Positions 1 through 8,687 of a stretch of DNA of 64,000 nt are shown one piece after another (position 1 is the first letter of the stretch; every line of letters begins with the position of its first letter). Origin of the DNA: DASTFY01 sp963829955 (GTDB lineage: Bacteria; Actinomycetota; Acidimicrobiia; Acidimicrobiales; Ilumatobacteraceae). The stretch lies in NCBI GenBank assembly GCA_963829955.1, contig CAWHKS010000021.1, positions 1-64,000 of the forward strand, given 5' to 3'. Below the pieces are notes generated by a model. It was not told the origin of the DNA. It ran no database searches and worked only from the letters and a program-made list of their open reading frames with translations. Position numbers and translations under genes: made by a program.

Positions 1-1582
1 GCACGTCCGCCATCAGCAGCGGCGGCGTGTGGAGGTGGGTGATGGTCGGGTGGGGCCGACGACGTCGGTGGCGATCTCCAGCGCGTCGTCCATCGTCGAC
101 GCCGGCGTGAAGCCGAGCCGGCGCACGGCCCGCACGTCGCCGCCGACGATGATGACCCGGCCGACGTGCTGCATGCCGTGGGCACCCCAGTACCACATGT
201 AGAAGGGGTGGACGCCGTGGTAGGCGTAGCTGGTGCGGTAGAGGTGCCGGTACCACTCGTCCTCGGCGAACTGCTTCTCGTACTCTGGCCTCGATCTCCA
301 GCGGATCGGTCGTGTCGGCCAGCACCTGCTCGAAGAAGTCGATGTAGCTCGGGTGGTGCACCGGGTGGAACTCCCAGTTGGTCGGGTGGGTCATGATGAC
401 GACCCCGCCCTCGCGCACCAGCGGCCTGCCGCGGTAGAAGTTGAAGTAGTACCCGAGCCCGGTGCACATCACCAGGATGGGGTTCATGATCGAGTCCACG
501 TTGTAGGGGCAGATGTAGGGGATGCCCATCGTGAGGATGTCGGTCTGCCCCTCGACGGGCACGAGTTGTTGCTCGTACACCCGTTCCGTCGTCAACCGGT
601 GCACCGCTTCCACCTCGCCGGCGTGGACGCCGGTCATCTGGTGGGGCGCCTCCATCGAGTGGAAGATCTTGCGGGCCAGCCGGTTCGGCGTGCGCTTCAG
701 CGCCTTCGTCGTGGCGACGTAGGTGGCACGGTCCCGTGGCGACCACTCCCACTCCCGCTTGGCCAGGAACCCGAACGGGTCGGGGAAGATGTCGGTGTTG
801 AGCGTGGTCTCGATCTGGAAGATCTTCACGCCGGCGTCCTTGATGACCTTGCCCAGGCGCCAGTTCGACTTGTGGAGCTCGCTCGAGTGCTGGTCCATGA
901 ACGACTTCGACTGCCGCATGGTCGACACGTTGTGGTGGTGGCGCAGGCTGCGGTACGAGGCCAGGCCGGTGGCGGTCGACTTCCAGCCGCCGTCCATGGC
1001 GACGAGGTTGATGTTGACGTAGACGATGAGGTCGCTCTCGGCCGCCCGCTTGTTGATCTCCACCTCCTCGCCGTTCGGCGTGGAGCCGAGGTACGACAGG
1101 TTGTCGGGATCCTCGGCGTCGTGGTTGTAGAGGAGCCCGCTCGGGGCGAAGGCGTCGTACACGCGATCACCCACGGCATGGCGCAGCTCGGCCTCGGTCA
1201 TGCGGCGGTGCAGCGCGAGCGCGGCGATGATGTGGACGTCGTCGACGCCGGCCTCGGCGGCGAGGTCGAGCACGGCCTCGATGACCCGCTGGCGCAGGTC
1301 GGGCCGGCGCATCTTCGGCAGCGGCAGGCTGACGTCGTCGAAGGCGATGGTCAGCTTCATGCCGGGGAACAGCAGCTCGGGCAGCGGGTCGGACTCGACG
1401 GGATCGAGCAGGGCGCGGCGGATGGTGCCGTCGACGTCCTTGATGGGGTCGAGCGGCTCGGGGCCGTAGACCACGCGGGTCCGGCCGGCGGGCAGCCGCT
1501 CGAGGCTGAAGCCCTCGCCCCGCCAGAACAGCAGGGGTGGCGTCGATCGGTCGACCTCGAGGACGAATCCTGGTCTCGGCAT
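1..1582 (-). CDS. LarA-like (lactate racemase/DUF2088) protein, partial, frameshifted
   Basis: This gene runs off the left edge. Read from ATG 1582 it shows the N-terminal DUF2088/Lar_N signature (IAFDDVSLPLP near residue 80), a fold known from nickel-pincer lactate racemase, so an alpha-hydroxyacid racemase-type role is possible but the substrate is unknown. The frame breaks near 288, where one extra base restores EYEKQFAEDEW, and again near 53, where the frame should continue THLHTPPLL. Conservation on both sides suggests base-calling errors rather than decay. The ATG overlaps the TGA of the upstream dehydrogenase by one base, so it is the third gene of a coupled minus-strand operon. Family call fairly sure, activity not. 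Confidence 0.72.
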   Translation of the reverse strand, partial: MPRPGFVLEVDRSTPPLLFWRGEGFSLERLPAGRTRVVYGPEPLDPIKDVDGTIRRALLDPVESDPLPELLFPGMKLTIAFDDVSLPLPKMRRPDLRQRVIEAVLDLAAEAGVDDVHIIAALALHRRMTEAELRHAVGDRVYDAFAPSGLLYNHDAEDPDNLSYLGSTPNGEEVEINKRAAESDLIVYVNINLVAMDGGWKSTATGLASYRSLRHHHNVSTMRQSKSFMDQHSSELHKSNWRLGKVIKDAGVKIFQIETTLNTDIFPDPFGFLAKREWEWSPRDRATYVATTKALKRTPNRLARKIFHSMEAPHQMTGVHAGEVEAVHRLTTERVYEQQLVPVEGQTDILTMGIPYICPYNVDSIMNPILVMCTGLGYYFNFYRGRPLVREGGVVIMTHPTNWEFHPVHHPSYIDFFEQVLADTTDPLEIEARVREAVRRGRVVPAPLPHQLRLPRRPPLLHVVLGCPRHAARRPGHHRRRRRAGRAPARLHAGVDDGRRAGDRHRRRRPHPTITHLHTPPLLMADV

Positions 1583-2772
1583 CAGCGGGTCCGCTCCTTC
1601 TCGTTGCGGAGGTCGAAGGCGACCTTGACCGCGCCCCGGCGGCCGGCGTTGGCGGCGTGGGCGATGGCGTCCTTGTAGTCGGCCAACGGGTAGGTGGCGG
1701 TCACGAGGCGGCCGAGGTCGGCGGTCTGCACCAGCTCGAGGGCCAGGTCGAACGTCCGGCGGGCCTGGCCGGTCGCCGCCGGCGGCCGTTCGAGCCCGTA
1801 GGCGTACGCGCCGACGAGGGCAGTCTCGCGGTGCCAGAGCGTCGTCAGCTCGAGCTTCACCTGGTTGGGCATGCCGACGACGACCACCGTGCCCTTCGGC
1901 CGCACGATGGCCAGCGACTGGGCGAGCGAGGCCGAGTCGCCGACGCAGTCGAGGACGACGTCGCACCCGCCGGTGAGCTGATCCCGGTAGGCGAGGCTCG
2001 ACGTGAGCCGGCGCACGAGGCGGGGGAGCGCGTCGGGTTCGCACACCTGGTCGGCGCCGAGCGAGCGGGCCAGCCGGATCTGGTGCGGGTAGCGGGCGGA
2101 GGTGACGATGATGCCGGCCGGCGTGAGGTGGCGCAGCGCGGCGATGGTCAGGAGGCCGAGCGTGCCGGCGCCGAGCACGACGACGGTGTCGCCCTCCTTG
2201 ATCGGGTGGCGCAGGGCGGCGTGGACCGCGCAGGCGGTGGGCTCCACGATGACCGCGGCTTCGTCGGTCATGGCGTCCGGCACGGGATGCAGCTGGCTGG
2301 GGTGGGCCACCATGAGCGTGCTCCATCCGCCGCCGGTGTCGCAGCAGTAGCCGGTCTGGAGGCCGGGCGACAGGTCGCCGAAGGCCAGCCGTTCGCAGTT
2401 CCCGAGGTCGCCGCGGGTGCAGGCGAGGGACGGCGGCGAGATGTTGCGGGCGACACAACCGAGCACCGGCTCCAGCACGACGCGGCGGTCGTCCTGAGTG
2501 TCGGCCACGACCTCGTGGCCGGGCGTGAACGGGAAGCTGACGATGGGCTCGAAGTACCGGCTGGCCGTGCCGTCGACCGTCGACAGGTCACTCCCGCAGA
2601 TGCCCGCCAGCCGCGGCCGGAGGCGCACCCACTCGGGCCCGGGCAGGGCCGGCGGGTCGACGTCGTCGAGGCGGAGCGGGCCGTAGCTGGCGCCGGCGCC
2701 CTGCGCCAGGGACCCGGCGACGCGCGCCGCCGCGAAGCGGGCCAGGCTGCGCTCGATCTGCAGCGCCTTCAC
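1582..2772 (-). CDS. Zinc-type MDR dehydrogenase
   Basis: A 396-residue member of the medium-chain dehydrogenase/reductase superfamily, expected to oxidise an alcohol or polyol with NAD(P). The GroES-like N-terminal half has GICGSDL (Cys59) and PGHEVV (His86, Glu87), matching catalytic-zinc ligands. The Rossmann half has VLGAGTLGLL around residues 199-208. The usual four-Cys structural zinc lobe is only partly recognisable (Cys118, Cys126). It starts on GTG 2772, whose GTGA overlaps the stop of the SDR/HAD gene, and it runs into the LarA-like gene by another overlap, so the three are translationally coupled. Substrate unknown; partnership with an acyl-reductase-like and a racemase-like protein suggests a small catabolic or modification pathway. 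Confidence 0.85.
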   Translation of the reverse strand: MKALQIERSLARFAAARVAGSLAQGAGASYGPLRLDDVDPPALPGPEWVRLRPRLAGICGSDLSTVDGTASRYFEPIVSFPFTPGHEVVADTQDDRRVVLEPVLGCVARNISPPSLACTRGDLGNCERLAFGDLSPGLQTGYCCDTGGGWSTLMVAHPSQLHPVPDAMTDEAAVIVEPTACAVHAALRHPIKEGDTVVVLGAGTLGLLTIAALRHLTPAGIIVTSARYPHQIRLARSLGADQVCEPDALPRLVRRLTSSLAYRDQLTGGCDVVLDCVGDSASLAQSLAIVRPKGTVVVVGMPNQVKLELTTLWHRETALVGAYAYGLERPPAATGQARRTFDLALELVQTADLGRLVTATYPLADYKDAIAHAANAGRRGAVKVAFDLRNEKERTR

Positions 2773-5169
2773 TCGCCCGGGCTGCGTTCATCGTCTCGAC
2801 CTCGCGCCGGCCGGCGCTCCCGCTCGGACAGCATCGGGCCGATGGGCAGCAACGGTCGGGGCCCGCCCGGCGCCTTCGCCCACTGCTCGACCAGCCACCC
2901 CCGCTTGCGGGCCATGGCGGCCAGGCGGGTCTCCGGGTTCACGGCCACCGGGAACCCGACGGCCTCCAGCATGGGCAGGTCCGACGAGGAGTCCGCGTAG
3001 GCGACGCTCTCGTCCAGCCTCAATCCCTCGGCCTCGCAGTAGTCGGCGAGGATCTGCGCCCGCGTCTCGCCGGTCGGGGGCACGCCCGTCAGCTCGCCGC
3101 TGTAGGTGCCGTCGGGCGTACGCTCATCTCGGCCGCGACGATCTCGTCGAACAGCGGCGCCAGTGGCCGCACCACGAACTCCAGCGCGCCGGTGATGAGC
3201 ATGGTCTTGTGACCGAGCGCCCGGTGCTCGCGCACCCGCCGGATCGCGGCGGGGAAGCTCTTGGTCATGATCAGTTGCGACAGCAACTCGACCGCGTCGT
3301 CGTCGAGCTGCGCCACGGGAGCGTCCTCGTAGCGCCGGTAGAAGAAGCGCAGGAAGTCGCCGCGGTCCTTGCGGTCGAGCGCGAGGAGGCTCGGCCCCTC
3401 GGCCGCGGTGCGCAGCGCGTAGCGCAGCCGCTCGCCCCGGTCGAGCCGGCGCGTCGCCAGCCAGGAGTAGCTCTCGACCACGTTGCTGGCGATGAGCGTG
3501 TTCTCGAGATCGAACGCGGCGACGTGGCGGTCGGGGGAGAGGACGTTGCGCCGCAGACGACCGGCGCGATCCGTGCGGGTCTTGCCCGGCGTGGTCTTGA
3601 CCCTGGCGTGCTGGACCACCGAGGGCAGGTGCACCTCCGTGACGTAGCGGGGCCAGTCGATGACCCGCGGGTCGATGGTGAAGGCGGCACGATCCTCCGG
3701 CGTCATCGCGTCGGACAGCGCCAGCAGGTGGTCGACGCCGTAGATGGCCTCGCACTCCGCATAGAGCCCGTACAGCTCGACGTACTCGAGGGCCCGCTCG
3801 ACCTCGATCCGCTTCTCCTCGAGCCGGGCGGACCACTCCGCCTGCGGCCCCGCAGCGGCAGCGCCTGCAGCGTCTTCTCGGCTCTTGGTGAGGACCTTCT
3901 TGGCCCGGTTGAGCTGGCCCTGGACCCGGCCCCGCCCCGGGAAGCTCCAGTCGGGGACCACGATGGGCTGGCCCTCGGGGTCGTACAGCGGATGCTCGCG
4001 GAACCAGCCGTGATGTTGTCGACGAGCACCCGGTACTTGAGCGGGTTGGCCGAGCCCGAGGCGACCTGGGTGATGGGCGCCGCCCGTTCGGGTCCGGCCG
4101 CGGCGACGGCGATGATGGCGGCGACGACGAGGTCCACCGGGATGACGTCGACCGTGCCCTCGGGGACACCGGGGAACTCCTTGAGCAGCCCACGGGCGAA
4201 GGAGATGATGACCGGCTCGGCCATGCGGAAGCCCCGGATCCAGCCCGGCACCGGCTCGGCCAGCGCGGACTCGATGATCGACGGGCGCACGATCGAGACG
4301 GGTACGTCGCCCTTGGACTCCGCGAGCGCCTGCTCGCCCAGCGCCTTGGTGTAGGCGTAGGCGTCCGGCCAGCCGACGCTGGCCGCCCGGGACCGGCCCG
4401 CCTGGACGAGGCGGTCGGTGACCCAGCGCTCCCGGCGCTGCTCGGTCTTGGCGGCCAGGGCCGGCGCGCCGGCGGCGCCCAGCTCGGTGTGGGCCTCGGA
4501 CGCGGAAGCGGGTGAGCATCTCGGGCCGGCGGCTCTCGGCCTCGGCGTCGGAGCGCAGCCGGCGCGCTGCGGCGACCTCCGCCTTCCAGCTCAGCCCGAA
4601 ATCGAACGGACCGGCGGACACCAGCTCCTCCGGTGCCCGGCCCCGCCGGTTGCCGGCGACGTAGCAGGTGGACACGGCGACGAGGTGGGGCGCGACGCCG
4701 AGCTCTTGAGGAGCGTCACGATGCGCGTCGGCCCGAGCAGGTTGACCTCGACCGCGCTGTCGAGCGGGGAGTCGAAAGCGACGGTGGCCGCGGAGTGGAT
4801 GACGATGTCGCACGCCGCAGAAGGGGCCCGGTCGGCGTCGTCGAGGCCGAGGCCGTCGGTGCCGACATCGCCGGTGATCGAGCGCACCCTGCGCTCGGTC
4901 ATCTCCTCGAACCCGGGACCGCCCAGCTCCTCGCGGAGGCGGTCGAAGCAGTCGTTGCGGAGGATCTCGCGCTTGACCCGCTGCGCGGCGGTGGTGCGGC
5001 GCCCGGCCCGCACCAGCAGCACCAGCTCGCAGTCCGGCACCTGGCGGAGCAGGCGTTCGACGAGGGCGGTGCCGACGAACCCGGTCGACCCGGTGATGGC
5101 GATGCGCTTGCCGGCCAGGGCGTCGGCGATCACAGGAGGTGACTCCGGCTCACTGCCCTTGTCGACCAT
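2769..5169 (-). CDS. SDR reductase / HAD-IB phosphatase fusion, multiply frameshifted
   Basis: The N-terminus (ATG 5169) is an extended SDR domain of the thioester/fatty acyl-CoA reductase type: GSTGFVG NAD(P) loop near residue 27, then VSTCYVAGN and DAYAYTKALGEQA (Tyr-x-x-x-Lys). The C-terminus is a HAD-IB phosphohydrolase: AAFDLENTLIASNVVES (Asp nucleophile, though DLENT replaces the usual DxDGT) and AYADSSSDLPML acidic motif. Together about 790 residues. The frame breaks near 4702, 4500, 4012 and 3116, and each break is cured by a single base, so this is probably one intact gene with sequencing errors. It is first in the operon, divergent from tetR, and ends in GTGA overlap with the MDR gene. 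Plausible role: reduction of an acyl thioester, possibly coupled to dephosphorylation. Confidence 0.75.
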
Positions 5170-5174
5170 GCTCG

Positions 5175-5190
5175 TCTACCATTTGGTAGA
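5175..5190. promoter_or_regulatory. TetR operator candidate
   Basis: A perfect 7-2-7 palindrome, TCTACCATTTGGTAGA, lies in the 44-bp gap between the divergent SDR/HAD (start 5169) and tetR (start 5214) genes, with outer CTCGT/ACGAG arms at 5171 and 5193. Position and symmetry fit an operator letting the TetR protein control both directions. Confidence 0.65.
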
Positions 5191-5213
5191 GAACGAGCGA
5201 AGGGAAGGGCGCC

Positions 5214-5824
5214 ATGGAGTCCCGCGGCCGGCCGACGCGCCAACGGATCCTCGACGCGGCGCTGGACCAGTTCGGCACCCGGGGGTTCGAGGCCGCCTCG
5301 CTGGACGACATCGCGGCCGAGGTCGGCGTGGCGCAAGCAGACCGTCCTCTACTGGTTCCCATCCAAGGACGACCTGCTCGGTGCGGTCCTGCAGCACACG
5401 GCCGACGAGCTGGCCGTCAGCGTCGAGGCCGCCGTGCGGGCCGCGCCCGACGAACCGCTGGCCCGGGTCGACGCCGTGGTGAAGGCCGCGTTCCGGCCGG
5501 CCGTGCGGCGTCCCGCTCTGCTCGGGCTCGTCCGTGAGGTGAGCCGGCTCGACCCGCCCCAGTCCGATCAGCTGTTGTTGCGGGTCCGGCCACTCGTGGA
5601 AGCCGCCATCGTCTACATGGACAAGGAGATGGAGGCGGGCCGGCTGCGTCGGGCCGACCCGCGGCTCGTCCTGTCGCTCGCCTACGCCACGGTGGCCGGC
5701 ATCGCCACCGAGCCCGAGGCACTCCGCGCCGTCGGCTGGCAGCCGTGGGTGGCCGGCATCCGCCGGCTGCGCTCTGAGCTCCTCGCGTTCCTGCGCGCCG
5801 CGCTCGCCCCGACGCAAGGGCTGA
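5214..5824 (+). CDS. TetR/AcrR-family transcriptional regulator, frameshifted
   Basis: Starts at ATG 5214 behind a strong purine-rich ribosome site (AGGGAAGGG). Residues 5-50 form the TetR DNA-binding domain (RQRILDAALDQFGTRGF, then SLDDIAAEVGVA). The frame slips near 5332, within the recognition helix region, and resumes as KQTVLYWFPSKDDL, a classic TetR sequence, so one base is wrong. The ligand-binding half continues to about LLAFLRAALAP. No stop occurs in this frame: it reads on into the MFS gene, while a TGA lies at 5822-5824 one frame over. I place the end there, assuming another indel. Likely autoregulated through the palindrome at 5175. Confidence 0.75.
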
Positions 5825-5840
5825 CCGGCCGCGATCGGGC

Positions 5841-5846
5841 TACCGT
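5841..5846 (+). promoter_or_regulatory. -10 box for leaderless MFS transcript
   Basis: TACCGT ends 7 nt before the GTG at 5854, the same spacing as at many other genes here. It argues that the MFS gene has its own start even though the frame is open from tetR. Confidence 0.5.
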
Positions 5847-5853
5847 CGCCGAA

Positions 5854-7497
5854 GTGACGGCTGGGACGGAGGGGACGACCGACACCGCCCCGACCGGCCC
5901 GACCGGCCCGGCGGCGCGCCTGTCGGCGTGGGCGCCGCTGCGCCACCGCATCTTCCTCGGCCTGTTCATCGCCCAGATCGCGTCGAACGTCGGCTCGATG
6001 ATGCAGAACGTCGGCGCGGCGTGGCTGATGGGCGATCTCTCGTCCTCGCCCACGCTCGTAGCGCTCGTCCAGACCGCGACGCTCCTTCCGGTCTTCCTCA
6101 TCGGCCTGCCCGCCGGCGCGCTGGCGGACATCTTCGACCGCCGCCACCTCCTGATCGTGTCCCAGACCTGGATGCTGGTGACCGCCGTGCTGCTGGCCAC
6201 GCTGACCTTCTCGGACCTGGTCACGCCCGTCTCGCTGCTCTTCCTGACTTTCTGCCTCGGCATCGGCGCGGCACTGACACTGCCGGCGTGGCAGGCAATC
6301 CAACCGGAGCTCGTGCCCCGCGCCGAGTTCCCGCAGGCCATCGCTCTCGGCGCCCTCACCTTCAACCTGGGCCGGGCCGTCGGCCCTGCCCTGGGTGGTG
6401 TCGTCGTCGCCCTCGCCGGCCCGCCGTGGGTCTTCCTCATCAACGCCGTCTCGTTCCTCGCCGTCGTCGGCGTGCTCCTCTGGTGGCGCCGGGACGTTCC
6501 GGTGTCCAGGCTGCCGGCGGAGACCATGGCCGGCGCCATCCGGGCCGGGATGCGCTTCGGCGCCAACTCCTCCGCGCTGCGCCACGTTCTCATCCGCGCC
6601 GCGGTCTTCGTCTTGCCGGCCGCCGCGGTGCTCAGCCTGCTGCCGGTGATCGCCCGCGACCGGCTCGACCTCGGGTCAGGCGGCTATGGCCTCTTGCTGG
6701 CCGCCTTCGGCATCGGTGCCGCCCTGGCCGCGATCCTGCGGCCGCGCATCGATGCCGTGCTCACCCCTGACCGCATGCTCGGCGTGGGCACGATCGTGAT
6801 CACCGTCCTGCTCCTGGTCGACGGCCTCGTCGCCAACCCGTGGGTCGTCGGTGCCGCCCTGTTCTTCGGTGGTGGGGCGTGGACGCTGATCTTCACGACG
6901 ATGAGCGTCGCCGCGCAGTCTGCGCTGCCGGCCTGGGTGAGGGCGCGGGGAATGGGCCTGTTCAGCCTGGTGACGGTGGGCGGCCTCGCGCTCGGCAGCG
7001 CGCTCTGGGGCATCGTGGCGAACTCCAGCGTCGTCGTGGCCGAGGTGGCCGCCGCCGTGTGCCTCGTGGTGGGATCGCTGCTCACCCGGCGCTGGCGGAT
7101 CAGCGCCCCGCAGCACCTGGACCTGACGCCGGCGCCGAGCGACGACCCGATCGTCTCGCTGGTCCCCCGCCCCACGGACGGGCCGGTGCTGGTCACCGTG
7201 AGCTACGAGGTGCCGGAGGAGGACCTCCCTCAGTTCACCGCGACGATGCGCCGGGTGGAGCGCCAGCGCCGGCGCACCGGGGCCCGCCGGTGGGGCCTGT
7301 ACCGCGATCTGGCCGCGCCGGACCTCGTGTTGGAGCTGTTCGTTGTCGAGTCGTGGGCCGAGCACCTGCGCCAGCACGACCGGCGGACGGCGACGGACCT
7401 GGCCGCGCTGGATCTCGTGCGCCCGTTCGTGAAGGGGGACGTGGCGGTCAGCCACTACGTGTCGGTCTACGGGCTCGGGGACGCCGAGCAGCCCTGA
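5854..7497 (+). CDS. MFS_3-type exporter with C-terminal cytoplasmic domain
   Basis: A 547-residue major-facilitator protein of the transmembrane secretion effector (MFS_3/EntS-like) type. About twelve hydrophobic segments fill residues 30-430, beginning RIFLGLFIAQIASNVGS; the loop GALADIFDRRHLL is the MFS cytoplasmic signature between helices 2 and 3. The last ~100 residues (from LVTVSYEVPEED) form a soluble domain resembling the antibiotic-biosynthesis-monooxygenase-like tail common in this subfamily. GTG 5854 is chosen because TACCGT lies 7 nt upstream and the hydrophobic core begins soon after. The frame is continuous with the TetR C-terminus, so a natural TetR-MFS fusion cannot be excluded. 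Exported compound unknown. Confidence 0.8.
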   Translation: MTAGTEGTTDTAPTGPTGPAARLSAWAPLRHRIFLGLFIAQIASNVGSMMQNVGAAWLMGDLSSSPTLVALVQTATLLPVFLIGLPAGALADIFDRRHLLIVSQTWMLVTAVLLATLTFSDLVTPVSLLFLTFCLGIGAALTLPAWQAIQPELVPRAEFPQAIALGALTFNLGRAVGPALGGVVVALAGPPWVFLINAVSFLAVVGVLLWWRRDVPVSRLPAETMAGAIRAGMRFGANSSALRHVLIRAAVFVLPAAAVLSLLPVIARDRLDLGSGGYGLLLAAFGIGAALAAILRPRIDAVLTPDRMLGVGTIVITVLLLVDGLVANPWVVGAALFFGGGAWTLIFTTMSVAAQSALPAWVRARGMGLFSLVTVGGLALGSALWGIVANSSVVVAEVAAAVCLVVGSLLTRRWRISAPQHLDLTPAPSDDPIVSLVPRPTDGPVLVTVSYEVPEEDLPQFTATMRRVERQRRRTGARRWGLYRDLAAPDLVLELFVVESWAEHLRQHDRRTATDLAALDLVRPFVKGDVAVSHYVSVYGLGDAEQP

Positions 7498-7514
7498 CGT
7501 CCGCCCGACCATCT

Positions 7515-7540
7515 CCACCGAATCGATATCGAATCGGTGG
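7515..7540. terminator. Near-perfect inverted repeat between convergent genes
   Basis: A 26-bp imperfect palindrome (arms CCACCGA / TCGGTGG around TCGATATCGA) lies between the stops of the MFS gene (7497) and ddl (7557). No T-run follows. It could be a bidirectional terminator or a protein-binding site. Confidence 0.4.
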
Positions 7541-7556
7541 CGAAGAGTCGCCGGGG

Positions 7557-8649
7557 TCAGCGCTTGGTGTTGCGGCGCCGGCGGGCGTGGCGCTCGAGGG
7601 CCAGGCGCACCAGCTCGTCGATCAGCTCCGGGTACGACAACCCGCTCGCCTGCCACAGCTTCGGGTACATCGAGATGGGCGTGAACCCGGGGATCGTGTT
7701 GGCCTCGTTGCAGAGGAAGCCACGCCCGCCTTCCTCGTAGAAGAAGTCGATGCGGGCCATCCCCTCGCACCGGAGCGCCGAGAACACCTGGACGGCCAGC
7801 CGGCGGACCTCGGTCCGCTCGTGCTCGCCGAGCGGGGCCGGGACGAGCAGGCGCGCCCCGTCGTCGAGGTACTTGTCCTCGTAGTCGTAGAACTCGTGGC
7901 CGGGGACGATCTCGCCCGGCACCGACGCCCGCGGCACCTCGTTGCCGAGCACGGCCACCTCGATCTCGCGGCCGACCACCGTTTCCTCGACCAGTACCCG
8001 GTCGTCATAGCCGAGCGCGACGCGGATGCCGTCGGCCACCTCCTCGACCGTCCGCGCCTTCGTGACACCGATCGACGACCCCATGTTGCACGGCTTGACG
8101 AACAGCGGCAGGCCGAGCCGCGCCGCCACGGTCTCCGCGGTGTACGGCCCGATCTCGTGCTCGGCCAGCCCGAGCCAGCGGGCCTGCTCGATGCCGTGGT
8201 GGGCCAGCACCTGCTTCGCCATTGCCTTGTCCATGGCCAGGGCCGATCCCGAGAACGCCGCTGCCGACGTACGGCACGTCCGCCAGTTCCAGGAGGCCCT
8301 GCACGGTCCCGTCCTCGCCGAGCGGTCCGTGCAGCAGCGGGAGCACGACGGTCCGCCCCTCGGCCTGGGAGGCCGAGAGCACAGGCGCCGCCGACGTGGC
8401 CGCGCCGTCCACCGCGAGGCCGTCGGTCAGGGCGGCGTCGGCCCCCGAGGCCAGTTCGGCCGTCGCGCCGGCCGCCAGCTGCCACTCGCCGTCACGGGTG
8501 ATGCCCACCGCGGTGACTCGGTAGCGGGCGGGGTCGATGGCCCGCAGGACGTGGGCGGCCGTCACCCGGGAGACGTCGTGCTCGGCCGACTGGCCGCCGA
8601 AGAGCACGACCAGGTTGATGCGTTCGTCGGCGTTCTCCGGGCCGGGCAC
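7557..8649 (-). CDS. ddl: D-alanine--D-alanine ligase, frameshifted
   Basis: Makes D-Ala-D-Ala for peptidoglycan in the cytoplasm. The N-terminal domain shows VLFGGQSAEHDVS and PLLHGPLGEDGTVQG. The ATP-grasp part shows PLFVKPCNMGSSIGV, EETVVGREIEV and CNEANTIPGFTP (Mg-ligand Glu/Asn). Between YVGSGVLG and AMDKAMAKQ the frame slips by one base near 8250, so the sequence as given encodes two pieces. In an essential gene this is almost certainly a sequence error. GTG 8649 is preceded by TACCAT 6 nt upstream. It is divergent from murF, whose product uses the dipeptide made here. Confidence 0.9.
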
Positions 8650-8655
8650 CCCCGG

Positions 8656-8680
8656 ATGGTACGACCCGACCCGGTACCGT
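8656..8680. promoter_or_regulatory. Divergent leaderless promoters of ddl and murF
   Basis: Only 38 bp separate the two start codons. A minus-strand TACCAT (8661-8656) lies 6 nt before ddl GTG and a plus-strand TACCGT (8675-8680) lies 7 nt before murF ATG. The two -10 boxes are 13 bp apart, so the promoters must overlap on the DNA. Confidence 0.6.
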
Positions 8681-8687
8681 CACCGTC

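Noticed and set aside
353..1678. A 441-codon plus-strand open frame opposite the LarA-like gene
   Set aside because: Val/Gly/Arg/His-rich antisense translation of a clear conserved protein on the minus strand; typical GC-driven shadow.
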